This document shows, one piece after another, positions 1 to 7,387 of a stretch of DNA of 17,216 nucleotides. The stretch's first letter is position 1. Each line of letters starts with the position of its first letter. The translations under genes and the position numbers were made by a program. The DNA comes from JAJFVC01 sp039698075 (GTDB taxonomy: Bacteria; Planctomycetota; Planctomycetia; Pirellulales; Thermoguttaceae): positions 1 through 17,216 of the forward strand of contig JBDKTJ010000018.1 of NCBI GenBank assembly GCA_039698075.1, in the 5' to 3' direction. The notes beneath the pieces were generated by a model that was not told where the DNA came from, did not search any database, and saw only the letters and a program-made list of their open reading frames with translations.

Positions 1-2
1 TG

Positions 3-446
3 GGCGTTGTGGCCCTGGCCGGATTCTTGGGCGGCATGATCGTCACCGGCCAAATGCTGGCCGTCTTCATGTCCAACGCCGGCGGCGCTTGGGACAATGC
101 CAAGAAGATGATCGAGGACGAGCCCAAGACCGAAACCACCGGCAAGGGCAGCGAAAAGCACAAGGCCGCCGTGACCGGCGACACCGTCGGCGATCCGCTG
201 AAGGACACCGCCGGCCCGGCCATCAACCCGTTGATCAAGGTGATGAACATGGTCAGCCTGTTGATCATCGGCCTGATCTTGCCTTACGACAAGTTGGTTT
301 GCGGCAAGCTCACGGCCAACCACGTCGACGTCACCGCCAAGGCGCACGACACCCAATACTGGGTCGTCATCGCCGTCGGCCTGATCGGCCTGATTTGGGC
401 CATCTGGCAGTCCAAGCGTGAATCGAAACACAACCTGGATGACTAA
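3..446 (+). CDS. hppA: Membrane-bound ion-translocating pyrophosphatase, C-terminal part
   Basis: This is the last ~147 residues of a membrane-embedded pyrophosphatase; the gene begins left of the window, and the frame is open from base 3. The family couples hydrolysis of pyrophosphate to H+ or Na+ pumping across the membrane. Seen here is the highly conserved family tail: GGAWDNAKK, then HKAAVTGDTVGDPLKDTAGPA followed by NPLIKVMNMVSLL, with the Asp and Lys residues that bind Mg-pyrophosphate. A transmembrane stretch (MVSLLIIGLILPY) and a final one (VVIAVGLIGLIWAIW) end in a short charged tail. The residues that separate K+-dependent from K+-independent and Na+ from H+ types lie upstream, so the pumped ion cannot be told. 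A strong terminator follows 45 bases after the stop. Family assignment is near certain. Confidence 0.95.
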   Translation, partial: GVVALAGFLGGMIVTGQMLAVFMSNAGGAWDNAKKMIEDEPKTETTGKGSEKHKAAVTGDTVGDPLKDTAGPAINPLIKVMNMVSLLIIGLILPYDKLVCGKLTANHVDVTAKAHDTQYWVVIAVGLIGLIWAIWQSKRESKHNLDD

Positions 447-490
447 CCTTTAGTCCCTTGCTTCGTGTTTTTCCAGCGAGTCGATCGCAT

Positions 491-523
491 ACCCACGGGA
501 GCCCGTTCTCCCGTGGGTTTTTT
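491..523 (+). terminator. Rho-independent terminator after the pyrophosphatase gene
   Basis: A perfect stem of CCCACGGGAG (492-501) and CTCCCGTGGG (508-517), extendable by one A-T pair, encloses a 6-base loop and is followed directly by a run of six T. It lies 45 bases past the hppA stop and before the trpB2 promoter, so it separates the two transcription units. Confidence 0.9.
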
Positions 524-560
524 ATTTCCCTCTCTCCATCCCTCGGGACGATCCCGCCTC

Positions 561-589
561 TCGACAAACCCCGAAAGGGTGGTTACACT
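561..589 (+). promoter_or_regulatory. Candidate sigma70-type promoter for trpB2
   Basis: TCGACA (561-566) and TACACT (584-589) are separated by 17 bases, a good match to -35 and -10 boxes. The position, just after the hppA terminator and about 50 bases before the trpB2 start, fits. The same TACACT hexamer occurs upstream of the TPR gene at 3160. Judged by eye only. Confidence 0.5.
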
Positions 590-640
590 GGAGGTTTTCA
601 TTTGCGTCGATTTCCGTCCCACGATCAAGGACACTCGTTC

Positions 641-1996
641 ATGGACAGCAAACGCATTTTCCTCAGTGAAAAAGAAATTCCGACCGCGTGGTATAACTTG
701 CAGGCCGATCTGCCGCAGCCGGTGCCCCCGCCGCTGCACCCGATGACCCAACAGCCCGTGACGCCGGCCGATCTCGAGCCGATCTTTTCCAAGGCGTTGA
801 TCGGCCAAGAGGTGAGCCGCGAGCGTTGGATCGAGATTCCCGAGCCGGTGCGTCAGGTGTACGCGATTTGGCGTCCCAGCCCCTTGGTCCGCGCCAACAA
901 TCTCGAGAAGGCGCTCAAGACGCCGGCCCGCATCTACTTCAAGGACGAAAGCCACAGTCCGCCGGGCAGCCACAAACCGAACACGGCCGTCCCGCAGGCC
1001 TACTACAACAAGATCGAAGGCATCAACCGCCTGACCACCGAAACCGGCGCCGGCCAATGGGGCGCGTCGCTGGCCTTCGCCTGCTCGTTCTTCGACATGC
1101 ACTGCAAGGTGTACATGGTCAAGGTGAGCTATCACCAGAAGCCGTATCGCCGGTCGATGATGCACATCTGGGGCGCGGAGGTCACGCCCAGCCCGTCCAC
1201 CGAAACCGAAGCCGGCCGGCAGATTCTGGCGATGGATCCGGAGTGCCCCGGCGCGTTGGGCATCGCCATCAGCGAGGCGGTCGAAGCAGCCGTCCAGCGC
1301 GACGACACGAAATACACCCTCGGCAGCGTGTTGAACCACGTCATGCTCCACCAGTCGGTGATCGGACTCGAAGTGGAGAAGCAGTTCAAGCTGATCGACG
1401 ACTTCCCCGATTCGGTGTTCGCCTGCGTCGGCGGCGGCAGCAATTTCGCCGGAATCACGTTCCCGCTGCTGCGTCACAAGCTGGCCGGCCGCGACATCCG
1501 TTTCGTGGCCTGCGAGCCGCATTCCTGCCCGTCGATGAGCCGCGGCCAATACCGCTACGACTTCGGCGACACGACCAAGCTGACGCCGCTTTTGAAGATG
1601 TTCACGCTGGGCCACGGCTTCGTTCCGCCCGGCATCCACGCCGGCGGCCTACGCTACCACGGCATGGCCCCGATGGTCAGCCTGTGCGAGTCGCTCGGCC
1701 TGATCGAAGCGGCGGCCTTCCATCAAACCGAATGCTTCGAGGCCGCAAAAATCTTCGCGTCGACCGAAGGCATCATTCCCGCCCCCGAATCGTCGCACGC
1801 CATCCGCGGCGCGATCAACGAGGCGATCCGATGTCGCGAGACGGGCGAGCAGAAGTGCATCCTGTTCAACCTCAGCGGACACGGCCTGTGCGACATGGGC
1901 TCGTACGACCGATTCCTGAGCAACAAGCTCGAGGACTACGCCTATCCGCAAGAGAAAATCGAACAGGCGCTGGCCGACTTGCCGGTCATCGAGTAA
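641..1996 (+). CDS. trpB2: Tryptophan synthase beta-like protein, TrpB2 type
   Basis: A 451-residue PLP enzyme of the TrpB2 group, which makes tryptophan from indole and serine. The PLP lysine is K112 in GSHKPNTA, followed by ETGAGQWG (134-141) and the phosphate-binding GGGSN near residue 265. The long N-terminal extension before the PLP lysine (WYNLQADLP...) and the length near 450 mark the TrpB2 subfamily; the classical TrpB is near 400. The ATG at 641 is chosen because homology begins there (IFLSEKEIPTAWYN); the frame stays open to 458, but that stretch contains the terminator and promoter. An AAGG at 627-630 is a weak ribosome site. No trpA or other trp gene is adjacent, so it may work alone, for example in indole salvage. 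The subfamily call is firm; the physiological role is inferred. Confidence 0.93.
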   Translation: MDSKRIFLSEKEIPTAWYNLQADLPQPVPPPLHPMTQQPVTPADLEPIFSKALIGQEVSRERWIEIPEPVRQVYAIWRPSPLVRANNLEKALKTPARIYFKDESHSPPGSHKPNTAVPQAYYNKIEGINRLTTETGAGQWGASLAFACSFFDMHCKVYMVKVSYHQKPYRRSMMHIWGAEVTPSPSTETEAGRQILAMDPECPGALGIAISEAVEAAVQRDDTKYTLGSVLNHVMLHQSVIGLEVEKQFKLIDDFPDSVFACVGGGSNFAGITFPLLRHKLAGRDIRFVACEPHSCPSMSRGQYRYDFGDTTKLTPLLKMFTLGHGFVPPGIHAGGLRYHGMAPMVSLCESLGLIEAAAFHQTECFEAAKIFASTEGIIPAPESSHAIRGAINEAIRCRETGEQKCILFNLSGHGLCDMGSYDRFLSNKLEDYAYPQEKIEQALADLPVIE

Positions 1997-1997
1997 A

Positions 1998-2012
1998 TCG
2001 CCGTTTCGGCGA
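1998..2012. terminator. Small hairpin between convergent trpB2 and lpxA
   Basis: TCGCCG and CGGCGA form a 6-bp stem with a TTT loop, starting one base past the trpB2 stop (TAA at 1994-1996). It is followed by AAAA on the plus strand and by TTTA on the minus strand, so it could act weakly as a terminator for lpxA. There is no long T-run in either direction. Confidence 0.35.
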
Positions 2013-2031
2013 AAACACACACATTCGAAGC

Positions 2032-2045
2032 GGAACGCGCATCAC
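2032..2045 (-). repeat. 14-base repeat at the lpxA stop codon
   Basis: GTGATGCGCGTTCC on the minus strand spans the lpxA TGA stop and runs into the 3' region. It is the partner of the copy at 3725-3738, placed in the same way relative to the stop codon. Confidence 0.6.
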
Positions 2046-2890
2046 CCGAACTTCACGTGCACTTCCGGTTCGCCTTCGGCAGGCTCGCGCAGCTTGATCG
2101 TGGCGGCCGGCGGCGCTCGCCGCTCGGAAACGATGCCACGCGCGGTGGTCGACAGAAACTCGTGAAACTCGGCGGCCGGGCCGGTCGGAAAACTGGTCCG
2201 AAGCTGTTCCAACACCTCCGCCCAACGCAACCCGCTGCGATAGATCAGCCGGTAGGCGGCCATCAGTTCTTGAATCGCCGCGTTGCTGTAGCCGGCCCGA
2301 CGCAGTCCGATCTTGTTCAGCCCGACGACCAAACTGCTCAGTCCGTCGACCGTCACGTAAGGCGGCACGTCCTGCACCAGATGGGCTTGCCCGCCCACCA
2401 TGGCCAGCGTGCCGATGCGACAGAACTGGTGAATGCCCACCGCGCCCGACACATAGGCCCGATCGTCCACGTGGACGTGACCGGCCAACATCGCGTTGTT
2501 CGTAACGATCACGTTGTTGCCGATGCGGCAATCGTGGGCGACGTGAGCGTTCACCATGAACAAACAGTTGTCGCCGATCGTGGTCGCGTGGTCGGTCAGC
2601 AACGCCCGATGAATCGTCACGTTCTCGCGAATCGTGTTGCCCGACCCAACGGTCACGCGGCCCGGTTGATCGGGAATATGGACGTGTTGGGGCAGTCCGC
2701 CCAACATCGCGCCTTCGAACACCCGATTGTTCGTCCCCAGCGTGGTGCCTTCCTTGACCGACACCCGGGCGTCCAACGTACAATCGTCGCCGATGACGAC
2801 GTCGGACTCCACGATGCAAAAAGGACCAATGTGGACGTTGGAGCCAATTTGGGCCGAAGGGCTCACGATCGCCGAAGGATGAATGCTCAC
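2042..2890 (-). CDS. lpxA: Acyl-[ACP]--UDP-N-acetylglucosamine O-acyltransferase
   Basis: LpxA transfers an R-3-hydroxyacyl chain from ACP to UDP-GlcNAc, the first step of lipid A synthesis in the cytoplasm. The protein is 282 residues. Hexapeptide repeats of the left-handed beta-helix run from residue 3 to about 180. NAHVAHDC at 114-121 carries the catalytic His pair equivalent to E. coli H122/H125, and GIHQFC, QDVPPYV and the helical C-terminal YRLIYRSG match LpxA, not LpxD. I chose the GTG at 2890 because homology begins at MSIHPSAIVSP and GAGGTG lies 7 bases upstream. An in-frame ATG at 2956 would add 22 unlike residues and lies above the likely promoter. The C-terminal tail is slightly long (E. 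coli LpxA has 262 residues). No lpxD, fabZ or lpxB adjoins it, unlike the usual cluster. Confidence 0.93.
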   Translation of the reverse strand: MSIHPSAIVSPSAQIGSNVHIGPFCIVESDVVIGDDCTLDARVSVKEGTTLGTNNRVFEGAMLGGLPQHVHIPDQPGRVTVGSGNTIRENVTIHRALLTDHATTIGDNCLFMVNAHVAHDCRIGNNVIVTNNAMLAGHVHVDDRAYVSGAVGIHQFCRIGTLAMVGGQAHLVQDVPPYVTVDGLSSLVVGLNKIGLRRAGYSNAAIQELMAAYRLIYRSGLRWAEVLEQLRTSFPTGPAAEFHEFLSTTARGIVSERRAPPAATIKLREPAEGEPEVHVKFG

Positions 2891-3209
2891 GTTGGGGCAC
2901 CTCACGGATGAACGGGGCTGCACAATACAGAGAGCGCCGAAGAAAAGCAACAGCAACTCTAGCCGTTCAACCCAGCGTTCCAGGATGTCCGGCCTGTTAA
3001 GCTCTATCGGTTACTCCAAATCTGCCCGTTAAGCTCGATTTACCGGTCGTGAGGGTTTTTCTATTCCACCCAACTTAACCACCCTACTTTCGGGCGTGTC
3101 GCCACAGCCCCAAGCGTCCTCATTTTCCAAAAACCCTTCCCGGCGATCGCTTCGTCCGTTACACTGCGAGTTGACACAACTTTCTCTGTTTGACGGGAGT
3201 TCCCATCCG
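2891..3209. other. Non-coding spacer between divergent lpxA and the TPR gene
   Basis: This 319-base region holds the putative lpxA promoter, two direct copies of GTTAAGCTC (2996-3004 and 3028-3036, 32 bases apart) and a possible TACACT -10 box for the TPR gene at 3160-3165. I see no convincing gene, RNA or long hairpin in it. Confidence 0.6.
2922..2950 (-). promoter_or_regulatory. Possible lpxA promoter
   Basis: Read on the minus strand, TTGCTT (2950-2945) and TATTGT (2927-2922) are spaced by 17 bases. This would start transcription about 25 bases before the GTG at 2890, which agrees with that start and argues against the ATG at 2956. The -35 match is weak. Confidence 0.35.
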
Positions 3210-3545
3210 ATGGCGACGGCCGACCAAGCGTATGACGAGGCGATTGCATTGCAACAAGCAGGCAACCTGGAAGAGGCGGTCGTCCGGTTGGAGAATCTGC
3301 TGAAAGACCAGCCCGACTTCGCACTGGCGCACGCCGCCTTGGGGGTCTTTTGCGGAAAGTTGGGGCGGATGGACGACGCCGTGCTTCACGCCCAACGGGT
3401 CTGCGAGCTGGAACCCGACGATCCGTTCAGTTTCATGGCCATGAGCCTGATCTGTCAGCGCGCAGGCCGCCGCGCCGAGGCCGAGCAGGCCCTCGGCACC
3501 GCCATGGAAAAACAATGGGCGGCCTACCGACCCGAGCAGCGCTAA
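3210..3545 (+). CDS. Small tetratricopeptide-repeat protein
   Basis: A 111-residue protein made almost entirely of three TPR units, about residues 4-37, 38-71 and 72-105. Each shows the helix-turn-helix pattern with small residues at the packing positions (AIALQQAGNLEEAV, ALGVFCGKLGRMDDAV, MSLICQRAGRRAEAE). There is no signal peptide or membrane segment, so it is probably a cytoplasmic protein-protein interaction module. The ATG at 3210 is chosen because the TPR begins just after it and CGGGAG lies 10 bases upstream; the open frame to 3096 carries promoter-like sequence and low-complexity codons. Nothing nearby names a partner: lpxA is divergent and the secreted-protein gene is convergent. 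The fold is clear; the function is unknown. Confidence 0.85.
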   Translation: MATADQAYDEAIALQQAGNLEEAVVRLENLLKDQPDFALAHAALGVFCGKLGRMDDAVLHAQRVCELEPDDPFSFMAMSLICQRAGRRAEAEQALGTAMEKQWAAYRPEQR

Positions 3546-3601
3546 CCCCGCGCCGTCGTCTCGGTCCGTTCAAGCCGCCGCGCCGCGATTTCGCCCAACG
3601 C

Positions 3602-3634
3602 TTGGCAATTCACGTCGTTTTGCCAAACGTTTTG
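3602..3634 (+). terminator. Weak terminator-like hairpin after the TPR gene
   Basis: TTGGCAA (3602-3608) and TTGCCAA (3620-3626) form a 7-bp stem with an 11-base loop, followed by ACGTTTTGTG. It lies 56 bases past the TPR gene stop. The T-run is short and the loop large, so this is tentative. Confidence 0.35.
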
Positions 3635-3724
3635 TGAAATCGCAAGCGGTTGGAACGTTTTGCAACGTTTCGCGGGGAACGTCCCCCCTGTTTTCGCGGA
3701 AGAGCATCCGCGCGTGTTCAAGTT

Positions 3725-3738
3725 GGAACGCGCATCAC
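3725..3738 (-). repeat. 14-base repeat at the stop codon of the secreted-protein gene
   Basis: GTGATGCGCGTTCC on the minus strand contains the TGA stop of the secreted-protein gene. The identical 14-mer covers the lpxA stop at 2032-2045. With the less exact flank, 18 of 22 bases agree. Confidence 0.6.
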
Positions 3739-5921
3739 TTGGCGATGTCGCGGATTTCCAGCAACGAATGGGTGACCAGCGCGTCGTCGTTCAGATAGCT
3801 TTCGCTGGTGAACGACGTCACCGCTTGCAGCACTTCGATGCCGGTGCGAACCTGTTGCCGAACGCTTTCCTTCTGAACGGCCGGGGTGTCTTTGTTCTGG
3901 TCGACTGCATAGTCGATCCACGGTCCGGCGGTTTTCGCCAGCGCGCCGATGTCGAGCCAGCAAGCGACGGCCCGCGGCCGATCGGCTTTCTCCAGCACGC
4001 CGCCGGCGGCCAACGGCGTCGGCTTCAGCAACCGCTCGGCGTGCGAACGCGAAATCGACACCACGGCCACATGGTCCGACAACCCAAAACACAGAACGAT
4101 CTGCTCGTCCACGCCGAGCTCCTTCGGCAGCGAGAAGCTGTACACCTCGCCCCCGGCGACGTCCGTTTTCTGCGATTCCAGCAGTTTGAAATCCTTCGGC
4201 AATTGCACGTCGGGAATGCCGCGAACCACGTCGATCGCGCTTTCGGCGATCGCGCGATACTCGTCCATCGCCTGTTTCAGCAGCTTCGCGTCGCTGACGC
4301 CCAACACCAGCGCCGGCTCCGCCATCGGCATGGGCTTTTCGGTGGCCGGCATCGTCACATGGAACCGCTTGCTCGACAACTGGCCGTCGATCACGAACGC
4401 CAACTGACCGTCGGCCAAGGCGGGAAACAGCATTTCGCGGTTGGTTTTGTCCAATCGGGCCAGCAACGGCATGGCCTCCTTCAAATACTTCCGGAAAGAT
4501 TCCCGGTCCTTTTCGCTCGGAATGGCCGGCAGCCCGAACTCTTCAAAATAAGCATGGCCGACCTTGAGCCAGCGGACCAACTTGTCGTAGGCGGTGATGT
4601 CGAACTTCGCACGCGACACCACGCCCAACAACGGCTTGCCGCCGACGTGCTCGAACAATCCCAGCGGCTTCGATCCGTCGACCTGCCGATGATCGCCCCA
4701 CTGATACTGATAGCCTTCCAGCCCGCGGTCGGTCAAAAAGCTCCACGCCAACCCGGCCCCGGCCTCCGGCGTCATCTTCTTGAGGTCTTCGACCAGCGCG
4801 TCGATGTCCTTGCGAACCCGGCGGTCCTGCTCCTCCGAAAGCTTGGCCTTCGGCAACATTTGATCGACGATCTCCAGGATCGCGTTGATGTTGCTGATGT
4901 TGCTGTTCAACTGCCGGTTCATTTCCTCGCTTACATAGCTGATCGAGGTGAGCCGTTTGGCCGCGAACGCATCGAGCGGCTTCAGCTCGGACCGATCCAC
5001 GAGCCGCTTGCCTTGGCCCAGTTTTTCGAGGCACTCGAACGACGAGCCGATCGAGCAGACCAGGTAGTCGCCGCGGATGCCCAACGCGACGGCCAACTTG
5101 GCCGCCTTCAACCGATCTGTCACCTTTTCCGCTTCGCCGGGCTTGATCTCCAGCGACTTAAGCCGTTCGGCCAGTTCCTGCACCGAGGGAATCATGGCGC
5201 CGTCCAGCATGAGCGTGAGATATTCGTAATCGCCGATCTTCGTCTTTTTGAAGTGACCCTTGGTCTTCTCGTTCGACTCCAAAAACATATTGGCGAACAT
5301 TTCCAGCTTGATCAACTGCTCCTTGGCCAACTCGGGATTTTTCAGTTTGAAGCCGACGACGAAATTGGGCATGGCGATCAGATCGGCGTGCTTCGCCAGC
5401 GTCGACAGGACCATCACGGCTTGCAGTTGATTGGCGTCCCGGCCCTCGGCCAAGCCCGACGCCTGCAACACGGCCGGCCCGTAACTCTGCGCGGCGTTGA
5501 CCGCCTGGAACAGCTCCATGAAATCGATGCACGTTTCGTCGCCGTAGGCGAACATGTCGTCGGAAACCATGTCGGCCAGCAAATCGACGACCTTGCGGCT
5601 TTCCGGATTCGACAGAATCTCGTTGATTTTTGAAGGCCCGCTGCCCGGCGTGCCCGTCTGGGCCTGATACATCGCCAGCCACGCCTCCACCGCCGGCATC
5701 TGCCGCACCTTCGCCCACGCGCGGCTCTGATGAATCGCATCGAACTGCTCGCGATTGCGCAACATGCTCGAATAGAAAGCCGCGTCCTCGGGAATCAGCT
5801 TCAACGAGGCGTCGAGCTTTTCCAAGTCGCCGGCCGCGACCGGCCGCCCCCCGAAAACCGCCAGCGCCAAGGCCCACACCGCCAACCAAACCAGCGAATG
5901 ATTCCGATGCCGCGCCATCAT
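3735..5921 (-). CDS. Secreted protein of unknown function, 728 residues
   Basis: I do not recognise a named family. Residues 1-30 are a clear Sec signal peptide: a basic start, a hydrophobic core (LVWLAVWALALAVFGG) and an AxA-type cleavage site (PVAA before GDLEK), with no lipobox. The mature part of about 700 residues is rich in charged helices and has few cysteines, no transmembrane segment and no obvious catalytic motif. It begins with LKLIPEDAAFYSSML, a pattern I associate with large periplasmic proteins of planctomycetes that recall DUF3352-type proteins, but this is an impression. The start is the ATG at 5921, with AAGGAG six bases upstream; the frame runs on to 6071 but homology-like sequence does not. 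A second ATG follows directly at 5918. It ends facing the TPR gene. Secretion is well supported; function is open. Confidence 0.85.
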   Translation of the reverse strand: MMARHRNHSLVWLAVWALALAVFGGRPVAAGDLEKLDASLKLIPEDAAFYSSMLRNREQFDAIHQSRAWAKVRQMPAVEAWLAMYQAQTGTPGSGPSKINEILSNPESRKVVDLLADMVSDDMFAYGDETCIDFMELFQAVNAAQSYGPAVLQASGLAEGRDANQLQAVMVLSTLAKHADLIAMPNFVVGFKLKNPELAKEQLIKLEMFANMFLESNEKTKGHFKKTKIGDYEYLTLMLDGAMIPSVQELAERLKSLEIKPGEAEKVTDRLKAAKLAVALGIRGDYLVCSIGSSFECLEKLGQGKRLVDRSELKPLDAFAAKRLTSISYVSEEMNRQLNSNISNINAILEIVDQMLPKAKLSEEQDRRVRKDIDALVEDLKKMTPEAGAGLAWSFLTDRGLEGYQYQWGDHRQVDGSKPLGLFEHVGGKPLLGVVSRAKFDITAYDKLVRWLKVGHAYFEEFGLPAIPSEKDRESFRKYLKEAMPLLARLDKTNREMLFPALADGQLAFVIDGQLSSKRFHVTMPATEKPMPMAEPALVLGVSDAKLLKQAMDEYRAIAESAIDVVRGIPDVQLPKDFKLLESQKTDVAGGEVYSFSLPKELGVDEQIVLCFGLSDHVAVVSISRSHAERLLKPTPLAAGGVLEKADRPRAVACWLDIGALAKTAGPWIDYAVDQNKDTPAVQKESVRQQVRTGIEVLQAVTSFTSESYLNDDALVTHSLLEIRDIAK

Positions 5922-6029
5922 CACAATCTCCTTGTCGTTGGAAAGGAAACTCTCTGTTGAGTCAACCGCGTCGCGTCCGGCCCCCGCGCGAAACCGATGA
6001 GCCCTCCGGTCCCGCCAAAAAGCCATGCA

Positions 6030-6035
6030 ACTATA
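6030..6035 (-). promoter_or_regulatory. Possible -10 box for the secreted-protein gene
   Basis: TATAGT on the minus strand matches five of six bases of the -10 consensus and stands out from the GC-rich surroundings. There is no good -35 box 17 bases upstream. It would give a leader of about 100 bases. Confidence 0.25.
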
Positions 6036-6220
6036 GCGTACACGTGCCGTCGAGCTGCGGCATTTTAGCACCTTTCGCCCGACGGGAACAAGCCACCCCC
6101 CGATAGTGATGCCGCAAACCGCGCCGACCTCCCAAAAAGACGGCCTCGGACGTCCAGCGTGCGGTAGAAATTATCCACCCTGACGTGTGACATAGGGTTG
6201 TACTACAGGGAGCCTCGACC

Positions 6221-7387
6221 GTGAAAAAACAAATCCTCATCGTCGACGACGATCAGCGAGTCTTGGATGCACTGCAACGGACCCTCCGCGATCAGACCGA
6301 CGATTGGGCCATGACGTTCGTCCGCAAGCCCGAAACGGCATGGGAATGTCTGTTGGAATCGGCCTACGACGCGGTGGTGACCGACATCAAAATGCCCGGC
6401 CTCAGCGGCATGGATCTGCTCGAACGCATCCGCCAGACCGACAAAACCAAGGACGTCCCCGTCGTGGTGCTCACCGGACTGGACGATCAAGATCTGAAAA
6501 CCAAAGCGCTGGATCTCGGGGCGACCGACCTGTTGAACAAACCGATCGAGACGTCCCAACTGGTCGCACGGCTCCGCAACACGCTGCAATCGAAAGAATA
6601 CCAAGACGACCTCCGGGCCCGCAACGAACTGCTGACCGAAAAAATCCGCCGGCAAAACATCGACCTGGCCCAATCGCGCATGAGCACCGTCTGCCGCTTG
6701 GGCATGGCGGCCGAGTTTCGCGACGAGGACACCGGCAACCACGTGATCCGCGTCGGATGTTTCAGCCGCGCCGTGGCCGCCGCGATGGGCATGCCGCGCA
6801 CCTTCCTCGAAATGCTCCTGCTGGCCGCGCCCCTGCACGACATCGGCAAGATCGGCATCCCCGACAGCGTCCTGCTCAAGCCCGGCCCGCTGACCGACGA
6901 GCAGTGGACCATCATGCAGCGCCACTGCGAAATCGGCGCGCAAATCCTCCGCGAACAATCGAAGGCCGTCATCCCGCTGTTGGATTGGTACGCCGTCGAA
7001 CCGAAATCCATGCAAGAGGCCATGGAAAACCGCGACCCCGTGCTGGACATCGCCGCGTCGATCGCCATGACGCACCACGAAAAATGGGACGGCAGCGGCT
7101 ATCCCCGCGGACTGTCCGGCGAAGCGATCCCCCTGGAATCGCGCATCGTGGCCATCGCCGACGTGTTCGACGCGCTGACGTCGAATCGGCCCTACCGTCC
7201 CGCCCGACCCGAAGACGAAGCCCTCACGATCATCGAGGCGACCATCGGCAGCCACTTCGATCCGCGGGTGCACGCGGCGTTCACCCGGGCGCTGCCCGAC
7301 ATCCGCACCATTCGCACCCGGTTCAACGACAGCGTCCTCGTCTTCCCCAAACCGGAAGGCGCGATGTCGGAAGGAGCGTTGGTTTGA
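6221..7387 (+). CDS. Response regulator with HD-GYP cyclic di-GMP phosphodiesterase domain
   Basis: A 388-residue regulator of the RpfG type. Residues 4-120 form a receiver domain with acidic pocket D9-D11, phosphoacceptor D55 (TDIKMPG), T85 and K107. A short linker helix leads to an HD-GYP domain (about 150-360) with HD at H206-D207 in LHDIGKIGIPD and the intact signature HHEKWDGSGYP at 285-295, so hydrolysis of cyclic di-GMP is expected. About 25 residues (roughly 248-272) are inserted between the helix that ends in REQ and the conserved segment before HHE, compared with typical members. The start is GTG at 6221 with GGGAG eight bases upstream, and the receiver begins at once. The next gene overlaps its stop by three bases, which makes that kinase the likely partner. 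Domain calls are firm; the output pathway is not visible. Confidence 0.93.
   Translation: MKKQILIVDDDQRVLDALQRTLRDQTDDWAMTFVRKPETAWECLLESAYDAVVTDIKMPGLSGMDLLERIRQTDKTKDVPVVVLTGLDDQDLKTKALDLGATDLLNKPIETSQLVARLRNTLQSKEYQDDLRARNELLTEKIRRQNIDLAQSRMSTVCRLGMAAEFRDEDTGNHVIRVGCFSRAVAAAMGMPRTFLEMLLLAAPLHDIGKIGIPDSVLLKPGPLTDEQWTIMQRHCEIGAQILREQSKAVIPLLDWYAVEPKSMQEAMENRDPVLDIAASIAMTHHEKWDGSGYPRGLSGEAIPLESRIVAIADVFDALTSNRPYRPARPEDEALTIIEATIGSHFDPRVHAAFTRALPDIRTIRTRFNDSVLVFPKPEGAMSEGALV

Noticed and set aside
443..1639. Minus-strand 398-codon frame over trpB2
   Set aside because: Antisense shadow that also runs through the hppA terminator and the trpB2 promoter; product lacks any domain.
2891..2956. ATG at 2956 as the lpxA start
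   Set aside because: It adds 22 residues (MLLLFFGALCIVQPRSSVRCPN) that resemble no LpxA N-terminus and would place the start above the likely promoter. The GTG at 2890 has GAGGTG at good spacing.
3660..5633. Plus-strand open frame of 657 codons
   Set aside because: It is antisense to the secreted-protein gene, its product is rich in Arg, His and Gln without domains, and the opposite strand has a signal peptide, ribosome site and sensible protein. It is a GC-driven shadow.
6304..7383. Upstream extension of the kinase frame to 6304, giving a 789-residue protein
   Set aside because: This stretch overlaps the HD-GYP gene in another frame and encodes low-complexity Arg/Pro/His sequence. The receiver domain begins at the TTG at 7384 with a good ribosome site.
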